64,000 nt of DNA from JAWWPY01 sp033854735 (GTDB taxonomy: Bacteria; Actinomycetota; Actinomycetes; Streptosporangiales; Streptosporangiaceae). The DNA lies in the NCBI GenBank assembly GCA_033854735.1, contig JAWWPY010000598.1, positions 26,685 through 90,684 on the forward strand, read 5' to 3'. Below the pieces are notes generated by a model. That model made no database searches. It had not been told where the DNA came from and worked only from the letters and a program-made list of their open reading frames with translations. Position numbers and translations under genes: made by a program. This document shows, in pieces, positions 8,892-16,154 of this stretch (positions within the stretch are counted from its first letter, which is position 1; every line of letters begins with the position of its first letter).

Positions 8892-9719
8892 GTGAGCGTG
8901 GTCGCCAGCCGAAATCTTGATCATGGTGCGTTAAGGCTGTTCGCTGAGGAGCTTCGCCGGGCGCGGGCCAATGGCGGGCTTTCGCAGGAGCAGTTGGGCG
9001 ATGAGATCGGGTACAGCGGCTCCCTGATCGGGATGGTCGAGACCGGACGACGGCCGCCGAGCCTTGATTTCGCGGAGCGCTGCGACGGGGCGCTGGGCAC
9101 CGGGGGCCTGCTGGCCCGCGTGCATGAGCACGTCGTGGCCCGGGAGAATTACGAGTCGTGGTTCCGCGAGTGGGTGGAGATCGAGCGGGAAGCGTCGTCG
9201 CTTCGGTGGTGGGAGCCGCTGGTGATCCCTGGCTTGCTGCAGGCCGCCGAATACGCGCGGGCGGTGCTGCGGGCGGGTCGGCCCAACGACACCGATGAGC
9301 AGATCGAGCAGCATGTAGGCGCCCGGATGGAACGGCAGGCCGTCTTGGCCAGGGACGACGCACCGTTTCTGTGGGCTGTCGTTGACGAGGGCGCGCTTCG
9401 CCGACCGGTCGGGAACGCGAAGGTGATGCGCGGGCAGTTAGCCCGGATGATCGAGGCGGCCAGGAATCCGAGGATCAAGATTCTCATCGTGCCGCTGTCC
9501 GTGGGCGCGCATGCCGGGCTGTCGGGGCACTTCGTCATTGCGAGCTTCGATGATGCGCCCGACATCGGGTACCTGGAGACAGCGGCCCGGGGGCAAATAA
9601 GCGATCAGCCGGACGTCATCAAGGCGTGTAGCTTGGTGTTCGATACATTGCGGGCCGAGGCCCTTGCGCCGAAGGCATCGCTTGACCTGATCTCAAAGGT
9701 GATGGAGACATGGACGTGA
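8892..9719 (+). CDS. XRE family regulator with DUF5753 domain
   Basis: 275 residues from GTG 8892 (GTGAGCGTGGTC). The N-terminal Cro/C1 helix-turn-helix covers about residues 15-70 (LSQEQLGDEIGYSGSLIGMVETGRRPP). The remainder is a DUF5753 domain with the expected LRWWEPLVIPGLLQAAEYARAVL, ERQAVLARDD, RIKILIVPLSVGAHAGLSGHF and GYLETAARGQI segments. This is the BldB/AbaA-style pairing in which the regulator is encoded immediately before its DUF397 partner. Here the two genes overlap by 10 bp, so coupled translation is likely. Confidence 0.9.
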   Translation: MSVVASRNLDHGALRLFAEELRRARANGGLSQEQLGDEIGYSGSLIGMVETGRRPPSLDFAERCDGALGTGGLLARVHEHVVARENYESWFREWVEIEREASSLRWWEPLVIPGLLQAAEYARAVLRAGRPNDTDEQIEQHVGARMERQAVLARDDAPFLWAVVDEGALRRPVGNAKVMRGQLARMIEAARNPRIKILIVPLSVGAHAGLSGHFVIASFDDAPDIGYLETAARGQISDQPDVIKACSLVFDTLRAEALAPKASLDLISKVMETWT

Positions 9720-9913
9720 CCGGCGCCGAGTGGCGCAAGTCGTCGTGGAGTTCGGGCAACGGCGGGACGTGCGTGGAGGTGGCCCGTAACCTGCCGGGTG
9801 CCGTGGCGGTGCGTGATTCGAAGGACCCGGAAGGGCCGAAGCTCACCTTCACCCCGGATGAGTGGGTGGCATTCACGGCCGGAATCAGGGCTGGCCAGTT
9901 CGACCTGGCCTGA
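9710..9913 (+). CDS. DUF397 protein
   Basis: 67 residues, ATG 9710, overlapping the XRE gene by 10 bp. It matches the DUF397 pattern fully: WRKSSWSSGNGGTCVEVA, VAVRDSKDPEGPKLTFTPDEWVAF, IRAGQFDL. DUF397 proteins are small partners, often antagonists, of DUF5753-type XRE regulators, in the family of the Streptomyces developmental regulator BldB. The partner here is plainly the preceding gene. Confidence 0.9.
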   Translation: MDVTGAEWRKSSWSSGNGGTCVEVARNLPGAVAVRDSKDPEGPKLTFTPDEWVAFTAGIRAGQFDLA

Positions 9914-9991
9914 GGTGCGCTCGGGCCGGAGGCCCGGCCTTTGACCCTGGCCGCGCGGAATCATCCGGGGCGGCGGGGGGTTGGCAGGGAC

Positions 9992-10357
9992 ATGACATCA
10001 GGGCATCAGATCACGATCACCCCCACCCGGCAGCACGTCGAGGTCACCCTCAACGGGGAGAAGCTGGCCGAATCCGACCGCGCCGTCCTGCTGGACGAGA
10101 CGGGCCTGCCGACCCGCTACTACCTGCCCCGCGCGGACGTGCGGACGGACCTGCTCAAGCCCACCAGCAGCCAGACCACCTGCCCGTTCAAGGGCCAGGC
10201 CACGTACTGGTCGGCGCAGGTCGGCGGGGAAACCTACGACGACCTCGTGTGGAGCTACGAGACGCCGATCCCCCAGTCCGCGGGGATCGCGGGCCTCATG
10301 TGCTTCTACCCTGACCGGGTCGAACTCACGGTTGACGGCGAGCGCCCCGCAGGCTGA
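9992..10357 (+). CDS. DUF427 domain protein
   Basis: 121 residues; ATG 9992 follows GGCAGGGA. The sequence shows the DUF427 beta-tent signature: VEVTLNGEKLAESDRAVLLDETGLPTRYYLPRADV, then TTCPFKGQATYWS and DLVWSYETPIP. Members are 90-130 residues and of unknown biochemical function; the Cys-Pro-Phe-Lys-Gly loop is the most conserved part. It follows the DUF397 gene by about 80 bp and may share its transcript. Confidence 0.85.
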   Translation: MTSGHQITITPTRQHVEVTLNGEKLAESDRAVLLDETGLPTRYYLPRADVRTDLLKPTSSQTTCPFKGQATYWSAQVGGETYDDLVWSYETPIPQSAGIAGLMCFYPDRVELTVDGERPAG

Positions 10358-10533
10358 GAACTGGGCGCGCCCGACTCAACGCTCGTCGTCGGCGGTGGTA
10401 TCGGCGGGCTCTGCCTGGCCGGTCGTACCAGGGGATGCCGGGCACCATGGTGAGCCGGAGCTAGCCGATCTTGGCCCTGCCCGCAGCAAGAGCAGCCGGC
10501 CCCGGCGGCGGATACCGGGCCTGTGCAGGTCAG

Positions 10534-10626
10534 CGGAGGTGGACGGGAATCGAACCCGCCAGCCCGAGGTCCTCGGGCTCAACGATTTTGAAGACCGCGG
10601 CGACCACCAGGTACGCAGACACCTCC
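10534..10626 (-). tRNA. selC: tRNA-Sec (anticodon TCA)
   Basis: 93 nt on the minus strand without an encoded CCA. The 7-bp end stem GGAGGTG/CACCTCC (10626 and 10535 ends), a 6-bp T stem around TTCGATT (together 13 bp, as in bacterial tRNA-Sec) and a long variable arm (GAGCCCGAGG/CCTCGGGCT) are all visible. The anticodon loop CTTCAAA places UCA at 10591-10589, the selenocysteine anticodon that reads UGA. G73 follows the acceptor stem. The sequence closely resembles actinobacterial selC genes. It implies a selenoprotein pathway in the genome, although I recognise no selA, selB or selD and no selenoprotein in this window. Confidence 0.9.
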
Positions 10627-10669
10627 GGGCATCACCTTAGCGCCGGATATGCCCGGAGGTCGGCTCTGG

Positions 10670-11212
10670 CTAGAGCACACCCACGGCGACCAGGATCCCG
10701 ACCGCCACCAGCACGATCCCGGCCAGGTACTGGCTGCCGACCTCGACCGCCGAGGCGAGCCGCTGCCCGAATTCGAGTCCGAGCAGGCTCAGGCCCACGC
10801 TCACCGCTGCGAACACGGCGACGGCGGCGACCACGGGCACGTGCTCGACGCCCAGGCTGAACCCCACGACCAGGTTGTCCGTCGAGAGCGCGAGGGCAGT
10901 GAGGATCAGCCGGCTCAGCGCGATGGGCGGCGCGGGCTCGCCTCTCTGGCTGAGACGGGCGGTCTGGATCAGCTGCCAGGCACCGATCGCGATGAGCAGC
11001 GCTCCCCCGGCATAACGCGCGGCGTCCCCCATCGCGTGCGCGGCGCCCCGTCCGACCAGCAAGCCGACCAGGGGCATGCCCGCCTCGAAGATCCCGAAAA
11101 CCAGGCTGACCCTGATCCGGGTGGACGGTGCCACGCCCGAGAGCCCGATGCCTATCGACGCCCCGAAATTGCCCAGCCCGACCGCGAAAGCGGCCAGGAT
11201 CAGTGTGAGCAC
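10670..11212 (-). CDS. MntP/YtaF-like membrane transporter
   Basis: 180 residues from GTG 11212 with six probable membrane helices. It aligns with the MntP manganese exporter family: LVFGIFEAGMPLVGLLVG matches the conserved helix with Glu and Pro, and LALSTDNLVVGFSLG keeps the second conserved Asp. The first membrane Asp (normally in a MDAFAVS-like motif) is replaced: the sequence reads GLGNFGASIG, with Asn15. That residue contributes to manganese transport in characterised members, so specificity may differ. It stands alone between selC and a divergent dehydrogenase. Confidence 0.75.
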   Translation of the reverse strand: MLTLILAAFAVGLGNFGASIGIGLSGVAPSTRIRVSLVFGIFEAGMPLVGLLVGRGAAHAMGDAARYAGGALLIAIGAWQLIQTARLSQRGEPAPPIALSRLILTALALSTDNLVVGFSLGVEHVPVVAAVAVFAAVSVGLSLLGLEFGQRLASAVEVGSQYLAGIVLVAVGILVAVGVL

Positions 11213-11444
11213 CGGACCGTCCGCTCATCGGTCAACGCATCGCCCTCACCAAGGTGGAGTCATGGGCCGACATCGATAGCCCTCTGATCCCCACGATCAT
11301 CTCGCACACCCTGGGTGTCCAGGCCACGCGCGGGGATGACCGGGCCGATGTGGCCCAACGACAGCCAGCCGGTGCGGCAGGATCGCATCCCAGCGGGCGG
11401 TCCCGCTGTGACCTTCCCCCTCCAACGGAACGGAGCCGATCACG

Positions 11445-12395
11445 ATGGTGGATGTCGCGATCCTGGACGACTACCAGAAAGTCGCCCTGTCCAGCGCGGA
11501 CTGGTCTCCGGTGGCCGGCCGGGCGGACGTGACCGTATTCACCGACCACATCGCGGATGAGACGGCGCTGATCCGGCGGCTCGCCCCGTTCGATGTCGTC
11601 GTGGCGATGCGTGAGCGCACGGCGTTTCCCGCGGCGGTGCTGGAGCGGCTGCCCCGGCTGCGCCTGCTGATCACGACCGGGATGGGGAACGCGTCCATCG
11701 ACCTCCAGGCGGCCGCCCGGCTCGGCATTGCCGTGTGCGGCACCGGCGGTTCATCGGCCGCCACGCCGGAGCTGGTCTGGGGGCTGATCCTCGCGCTGGC
11801 GCGGCATATCCCCCAGGAGGACGCCACGGCCCGCGACGGTGGCTGGCAGTGCACCGTCGGCCGGGAGCTCGCCGGATCGACGCTCGGCCTGCTCGGCCTG
11901 GGCCGGATCGGGCAGCGGATCGCGCACTACGCGCACGCCTTCGACATGAACTGCATCGCGTGGAGCCAGAATCTGACCGAGGAGCGGGCCGACGCGGCCG
12001 GGGCCCGGCTGGTGACCAGAGAGCAGCTCTTCGCCGAGGCTGGCATCGTGTCCGTCCACCTCAAGCTCTCCGAGCGCACCGTCGGCCTGGTCGGCGCGGC
12101 CGAGCTGGACCTGCTCGGGCCCGGCGGGCTGCTGGTGAACACCTCTCGGGGGCCGATCGTGGATGAGGCGGCGCTGGTCGACGCGCTGCGCCAGGGCCGC
12201 ATCGGCGGCGCGGCGCTGGACGTGTTCGACATCGAGCCGCTGCCGGCGGGCCATCCGTTGCGGACGATGCCGAACACTGTGCTCACGCCGCATATCGGAT
12301 ATGTCTCGCGGGAGACGTACGCGGTCTTCTATGGCGAGGCCGTGCAGGACATCGCCGCGTGGCTGGACGGCCGCCCGGTCCGGATCCTGGCATAG
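11445..12395 (+). CDS. D-2-hydroxyacid dehydrogenase family protein
   Basis: 316 residues from ATG 11445. It belongs to the SerA/phosphoglycerate dehydrogenase-like NAD-dependent family: Rossmann glycine motif GLGRIG at 151-156, catalytic Arg235 in NTSRG, Glu264 in DIEPLP and His283 in TPHIG. All three catalytic residues are present. There is no C-terminal ACT domain, so it acts on another 2-hydroxy or 2-keto acid. The PLP decarboxylase gene follows after 48 bp and they may form an operon. Confidence 0.88.
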   Translation: MVDVAILDDYQKVALSSADWSPVAGRADVTVFTDHIADETALIRRLAPFDVVVAMRERTAFPAAVLERLPRLRLLITTGMGNASIDLQAAARLGIAVCGTGGSSAATPELVWGLILALARHIPQEDATARDGGWQCTVGRELAGSTLGLLGLGRIGQRIAHYAHAFDMNCIAWSQNLTEERADAAGARLVTREQLFAEAGIVSVHLKLSERTVGLVGAAELDLLGPGGLLVNTSRGPIVDEAALVDALRQGRIGGAALDVFDIEPLPAGHPLRTMPNTVLTPHIGYVSRETYAVFYGEAVQDIAAWLDGRPVRILA

Positions 12396-12443
12396 TCGGG
12401 CCGTCGGGCGGCGGACGGCCACGAGGATGAAGCGAGGTCCGGT

Positions 12444-13808
12444 GTGGATGTTCAACGGTGGCTGAGCAGCGGAGTGGACGCGGTCGCGGACTGGGAAGCT
12501 GGCTTCGCCGCATTCCAGCCCGGCCCTTCCGCGCAGGTCAGTGACGAGCGGTTCGCCGCCGCGTTCGGGGCCTTCACCGAGCGGCTGCGGGACAACTATC
12601 CCTACTTCCATCCGAGCTATGCCGGGCAGATGCTGAAGCCCCCGCATCCCGCCGCCGTGATCGGCTATCTCACTGCGATGCTGATCAACCCGAACAACCA
12701 CGCGCTCGACTCCAGCCGCGCGACTTCGCAGATGGAGAAGGAGGTCACCGCCCAGCTGGCCCAGATGTTCGGCTTCGCCACCCACCTGGGCCACCTGACC
12801 AGCAGCGGCACCATCGCGAACCTGGAGGCCCTGTACGTGGCCCGTGAGCTGCACCCCAGGCGTGGCATCGCCTACAGCACCGAGGCCCACTACACGCACG
12901 GCCGGATGTGCGGCGTGCTCGGCATCGAGGGAACCCCGGTGCCGGTCGACGCGGCCGGCCGGCTGGATCCCGGCGCCCTGGCGGACCTGCTGGCGGGCGG
13001 CCGGATCGGAACGGTGGTCGTGACGGCCGGCACGACCGGCCTCGGCGCCATCGATCCCGTGCACGAGGTGCTCGCCATCGCCCGCACGCACGGCGTCCGG
13101 GTCCACGTCGACGCGGCCTACGGCGGCTTCTTCACCCTGCTGGCAGGCCTGGAGGACCGGGCCGGCCTGGCGGAGCCGCCGTGGCGGGCCATCGCGGGGT
13201 GTGACTCTGTCGTCGTCGACCCGCACAAGCACGGGCTGCAGCCCTATGGGTGCGGGGTGGTGCTGTTCCGGGACCCGGGCGTCGGCCGCCTCTACCTGCA
13301 CGACTCGCCCTATACCTACTTCACCTCTGACGAGCTGCACCTCGGTGAGATCAGCCTGGAGTGCTCCAGGTCCGGTGCGGCGGCGGCCGCGCTGTGGCTG
13401 ACCTTCCAGGTGCTGCCGCCCACCCCGGACGGGCTCGGCCAGGTGCTGGCGGCCGGGCGCCGGGCCGCGCTCGACTGGTCGCGGCTGATCGAGGCCTCCG
13501 GTGTCATTGACCTGTACCAGCGGCCCGAGCTGGACATCGTCTGCTACTTCCCGGCCACCAGCCCGCGCAGCCTGGCTGCCATCGACGAGGCGTCCGCGCG
13601 GATGCTGGCCGACGGCATGGCGGACCCGGCCGACCCGGTGTTCCTCAGCACGCTGCGCGTCCCGGCCAGCGAATTCGGCCGCCGTCACCCGGATGTCGCG
13701 GCGGACCGCGACGGTGCCCGGATCCTGCGCAGTGTCCTGATGAAGCCCGAAACTGAGAGCTACGTTCCGCAATTGCACACCCGGATCGAGCGGCTGGCAG
13801 GCGCCTAG
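12444..13808 (+). CDS. PLP-dependent group II decarboxylase-like protein
   Basis: 454 residues from GTG 12444. It has the aspartate-aminotransferase fold of group II decarboxylases: TSSGTIANLEALYVAR binds the PLP phosphate, HVDAAYGG has the ring-pairing Asp223, and DPHKHG has the Schiff-base Lys262. The early NNHALDSSRATSQMEKEV block is typical of glutamate, tyrosine and DOPA decarboxylase-like enzymes. Substrate cannot be assigned. It is convergent with the hydratase alpha-like gene, and both stop codons lie in one CTAG (13805-13808). Confidence 0.88.
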   Translation: MDVQRWLSSGVDAVADWEAGFAAFQPGPSAQVSDERFAAAFGAFTERLRDNYPYFHPSYAGQMLKPPHPAAVIGYLTAMLINPNNHALDSSRATSQMEKEVTAQLAQMFGFATHLGHLTSSGTIANLEALYVARELHPRRGIAYSTEAHYTHGRMCGVLGIEGTPVPVDAAGRLDPGALADLLAGGRIGTVVVTAGTTGLGAIDPVHEVLAIARTHGVRVHVDAAYGGFFTLLAGLEDRAGLAEPPWRAIAGCDSVVVDPHKHGLQPYGCGVVLFRDPGVGRLYLHDSPYTYFTSDELHLGEISLECSRSGAAAAALWLTFQVLPPTPDGLGQVLAAGRRAALDWSRLIEASGVIDLYQRPELDIVCYFPATSPRSLAAIDEASARMLADGMADPADPVFLSTLRVPASEFGRRHPDVAADRDGARILRSVLMKPETESYVPQLHTRIERLAGA

Positions 13809-14389
13809 AGCGCCGCGGTGCCGATCAGGCCACCCAGGGTGACCAGCGCGGCCAGGTCAGCCTCGGGCAGGCCCGCGGCCTCATCGGGCCGGCTCGGCAG
13901 GACCAGGTAGCGGGACTCGGCGCTGGCGTCCCAGACCGCGATCTCGGTCTGCTCCGGCAGCCGCAGCCCGAACTCGGCCAGTACCGCCCGCGGCTCGCGG
14001 ACCGCCCGTGACCGGTACGCCAGGCTCTTGTACCAGCTCGGCGATGGCCCGAGCAGGGATACCGGATAGCAGGAGCACAGCGTGCACACGATCATGTTGT
14101 GCAGCCCCGGCTCGTTGCCGACCACCTTCAGCCGGTACCCGCTGACCAGGTCACCCAGCCCCATGTCCGCAGCCGCCGCGTTGCCATCAGCGAGCAGCCG
14201 TTCCCGGTACGCGGGATCGGCCCAGCCGCGGGCCACCATCCGCGCCCCGTTCACCGGCGACGCGTTGGCGTACAGCCGGGTCAGCACCGCGTCCAGCTCC
14301 TCGTCGGTCGCCAGCCCGGCGGCGGTCACCCGTTCCTCCAGCTGCCGCACCCGCGCGGCGACCGGCACGTCCGTGTGATGCTCCCCCAT
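13805..14389 (-). CDS. nitrile hydratase alpha-type subunit (cobalt-type motif)
   Basis: 194 residues from ATG 14389, the last gene of a three-gene coupled operon. The metal claw VCTLCSCYP lies at residues 101-109 with Cys102, Cys105, Ser106 and Cys107. The Thr between the first two cysteines is the cobalt-type variant (iron enzymes usually have Ser). WADPAYRERLL and YKSLAYRSRAVREPRAVLAEFG, with the conserved Arg residues, match the family. The subunit hydrates nitriles to amides, or thiocyanate to carbonyl sulfide in the SCNase branch, together with the two beta-like subunits encoded upstream. No activator gene (P14K or P47K) is visible nearby. Confidence 0.9.
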   Translation of the reverse strand: MGEHHTDVPVAARVRQLEERVTAAGLATDEELDAVLTRLYANASPVNGARMVARGWADPAYRERLLADGNAAAADMGLGDLVSGYRLKVVGNEPGLHNMIVCTLCSCYPVSLLGPSPSWYKSLAYRSRAVREPRAVLAEFGLRLPEQTEIAVWDASAESRYLVLPSRPDEAAGLPEADLAALVTLGGLIGTAAL

Positions 14390-14658
14390 CAGCCGGCCTC
14401 CTCCAGGTAGGACTCCCACAGGTCGACGGTCACCGTATGCGTGCCCGCACCCCACAGTGTGGCGGCGGGGAACCGTACCGCGTACACCGTCTCCTCCCGG
14501 GGAGGCACTATGCCCCGCGCGCGGTCGTCCGGCAGCGGACAAACCCCTTCCACCTCAACGATCTCCCCCACCTGCCCCCGTACATACCGGGGCAGCCGGG
14601 TGTGATGATCGGGATCAAGCAGGCGGGTGCGGACCTTGGTCCCGGGCGGGAACCTCAC
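14389..14658 (-). CDS. nitrile hydratase beta subunit, C-terminal half as a separate gene
   Basis: 89 residues from GTG 14658. This is the SH3-like C-terminal domain of nitrile hydratase beta: MRFPPGTKVRTR, HTRLPRYVRGQVGEIVEVEG, ETVYAVRFPAATLWG and VTVDLWESYLEEA. In ordinary enzymes this domain is fused behind the helical N-terminal domain in one protein of about 220 residues. Here it starts inside the end of the preceding gene (4-bp overlap), and its stop shares one base with the alpha start. The split matches thiocyanate hydrolase and toyocamycin nitrile hydratase (ToyJKL). Confidence 0.88.
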   Translation of the reverse strand: MRFPPGTKVRTRLLDPDHHTRLPRYVRGQVGEIVEVEGVCPLPDDRARGIVPPREETVYAVRFPAATLWGAGTHTVTVDLWESYLEEAG

Positions 14659-14915
14659 CGGATGCCCTTCTCCGTGAGCAGTGTCTCTATCGCCCGCAGC
14701 CAGCGTTCGTAATACGACGCTTCCAGGTACTCCGCCGGCGGGATCCGTTCGATCGCGTCCCTGAACTCGTCGACGTTGTAGAGCCCGCGCGCCCGCAGCA
14801 CCCCGTTCAGCGCGTAGACCCGTGCCTCCCAGTCAGCATGGAACGGCTGGCCGTCGCCGCCCACCGGGACCGGCCCGAAGCCGCTCTGCCCGCCGACATC
14901 GTGAACCCTGCTCAT
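14655..14915 (-). CDS. nitrile hydratase beta subunit, N-terminal half as a separate gene
   Basis: 86 residues from ATG 14915 with a good GGGAGG site. MSRVHDVGGQSGFGPV and FHADWEARVYALNGVLRARG are the hallmark start of nitrile hydratase beta subunits; the protein ends after the YYERWLRAIETLL helix with a normal stop. Its last bases overlap the next gene by 4 bp. As first gene of the operon it shows that the split beta is an organised three-gene arrangement and not a frameshift: both halves have their own starts, ribosome sites or coupling, and no leftover sequence. Confidence 0.88.
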   Translation of the reverse strand: MSRVHDVGGQSGFGPVPVGGDGQPFHADWEARVYALNGVLRARGLYNVDEFRDAIERIPPAEYLEASYYERWLRAIETLLTEKGIR

Positions 14916-15010
14916 CCGGCACCTCCCGGTGGCCCGTACCTGCCACGACCAGGCTAGCGGCGGGGCAGCGGGAACCGCCCGATATCCCCGTTGCGGTACG
15001 GCTGGGCCCC

Positions 15011-15111
15011 CCATCACCGGCCGCACGGCCGGGCCCACACCGGCCGCATGGCCGGGCGCCCATCACCGGCCGCACGGCCGGGCGCCCATCACCGGCCGCA
15101 CGGCCGGGTCT
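15011..15111. repeat. four tandem copies of a 26-bp hairpin-forming repeat
   Basis: The unit CATCACCGGCCGCACGGCCG plus GGCGCC is repeated about four times (the second copy is 2 bp shorter and has A to T and other changes). Each unit contains CCGGCCG-CA-CGGCCGG, so every copy can form a 7-bp hairpin. It lies upstream of the hydratase operon and directly beside the large stem-loop at 15112. Confidence 0.8.
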
Positions 15112-15164
15112 CATGATCACGGAATATTTCTGTCAAATAGCCCCAGAAATATTCCGTGATCATG
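15112..15164. repeat. large perfect stem-loop, CATGATCACGGA family
   Basis: A perfect 21-bp inverted repeat (arms 15112-15132 and 15144-15164) with an 11-nt loop. The arms begin CATGATCACGGAATATTTCT, far more AT-rich than the neighbourhood. A related copy lies at 59124-59176 and a half copy near 59041. It could be a bidirectional terminator, a REP/MITE-like element or a protein-binding site. Confidence 0.75.
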
Positions 15165-15352
15165 GGGCTGCCGCTCCGGGCCGCAGCCGGTGCGCGCCTC
15201 TCGCCGGCGCGAAGATGCCCAGCGCGCTATCTCGTCACCGCGGGGCCGACCGTCGTTTGGGACGGTAACGGGCGGGTAGCGGAAGCCACGCTTCACCGGA
15301 GTCGATTCAGGCCGGTCAGGCTTGTTTCGGCGTAATAAGAGAGGAACCACCG

Positions 15353-15427
15353 ATGTATATCGGCGTTGGGACGCTCGTGCTTATTCTGATCATCATCCTC
15401 ATCGTCTTTCTGGTGCGGAGGGTCTGA
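15353..15427 (+). CDS. 24-residue membrane peptide
   Basis: ATG 15353 follows a strong GAGAGGA site at 7-nt spacing. The product is a start (MYIGVG), an uninterrupted hydrophobic helix rich in Ile, Leu and Val, and a basic end (VRRV), so it should span the membrane once. Similar 20-30 residue hydrophobic peptides are encoded in many actinomycetes but have no known role. It stands alone: the nearest genes are the hydratase operon (divergent) and a hypothetical gene at 15711. Its small size means codon statistics cannot confirm it; the ribosome site and composition are the evidence. Confidence 0.6.
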   Translation: MYIGVGTLVLILIIILIVFLVRRV

Positions 15428-15710
15428 CCCCGCACCTCGCCGCTGCGCCAGGCCGCACGATGAGGTAGCCGACGTCCTCGGAGTGGTGCGCGACCAGACC
15501 CGGCCCCGCCTGCTGGCCGGGCTGGAAGCGCCCCTCCGAACTCGGTCGCCAGCGGTCAATAGGCCGCCAGGGCTCGATGGACCGCCAGGGCTCGATGGCC
15601 GGGAGCCCGTTCTCGACCCTCTGCCGGGCGTTCTCGCAGCGGCCCCCAGTGCCGCCACCGCGGCGGGGAATTCCGTGGCGCCGAAGCGGCGGGAAATCTA
15701 CTGTGTGCCC
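15428..15710. other. intergenic stretch with an 18-bp tandem duplication
   Basis: No convincing gene. The duplicated ACCGCCAGGGCTCGATGG unit lies near 15560-15600. The open frame that starts at 15483 and runs into the next gene encodes only low-complexity sequence here, so the gene start was placed at 15711. Confidence 0.5.
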
Positions 15711-16112
15711 ATGGACGACGAGGCATTCCTAGACGCGTTCGAGCGCGGTGCCCTGCAGCATCACGGCTTCGGTCATCGCGACCACCTGCGGATGGCCTGG
15801 CTGTATGTGCGCAGATATGGGCAGCACGAGGCGGTGCGCCGTGCGGAGACCGGCTTGCGCGCGCTGGCCGCGTCGCACGGCCATCCGGAACGGTACTCGG
15901 CGACGAGGACAGCCGTGTGGGTCGCTCTGGTCGCCCACCATCTCGCCGAGGCCCCGGACCTAGGGTTCGACGCGTTCCTGGGACGGTTCCCCCGGCTGCT
16001 CGATGGCCGGTTGCTTGATTCCCACTACTCCCCCGACCTGCTCGCCAGCGCCGGCAGCCGCGCCCGCTGGGTCGAGCCGGATCGCCTGCCGCTGCCGGCC
16101 GCAGTCGGCTAG
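15711..16112 (+). CDS. conserved hypothetical protein
   Basis: 133 residues from ATG 15711 (MDDEAFLDAFERGALQHHGFGHRDHLRMAWLYVRRYG). The FxHRDHLRxAWLYLRxxG pattern, repeated small helices and the late VALVAHHLAE segment belong to a widespread all-helical family without a known function. The two histidines in GHRDH and the later HH may bind metal, which is inference. The reading frame is open upstream to 15483, but that part is low-complexity and lacks family similarity. The downstream heme-oxygenase-like gene is 42 bp away on the same strand. Confidence 0.65.
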   Translation: MDDEAFLDAFERGALQHHGFGHRDHLRMAWLYVRRYGQHEAVRRAETGLRALAASHGHPERYSATRTAVWVALVAHHLAEAPDLGFDAFLGRFPRLLDGRLLDSHYSPDLLASAGSRARWVEPDRLPLPAAVG

Positions 16113-16154
16113 CCCAGTCCCGGGTCGTGCGGCCAGGATGGCATCATCGAGCAC

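Noticed and set aside
10358..10533. Small gene between the DUF427 gene and the tRNA
   Set aside because: Open frames exist on both strands but have poor ribosome sites, no domain, and extend across the tRNA.
11751..13778. A 675-residue open frame on the minus strand
   Set aside because: It lies opposite the dehydrogenase and the PLP decarboxylase, both of which have full catalytic motifs. Its own translation is low-complexity (Arg, Gln, Gly rich) and has no domain; long antisense frames are normal at this GC.
14655..14660. Frameshift splitting a single nitrile hydratase beta gene
   Set aside because: Both halves have proper ends, the second start is coupled by overlap, and the split falls at the known domain boundary, as in characterised three-subunit enzymes.
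15011..15111. CRISPR-like array
   Set aside because: The copies are contiguous with no unique spacers and no cas genes nearby, so it is a simple tandem repeat.
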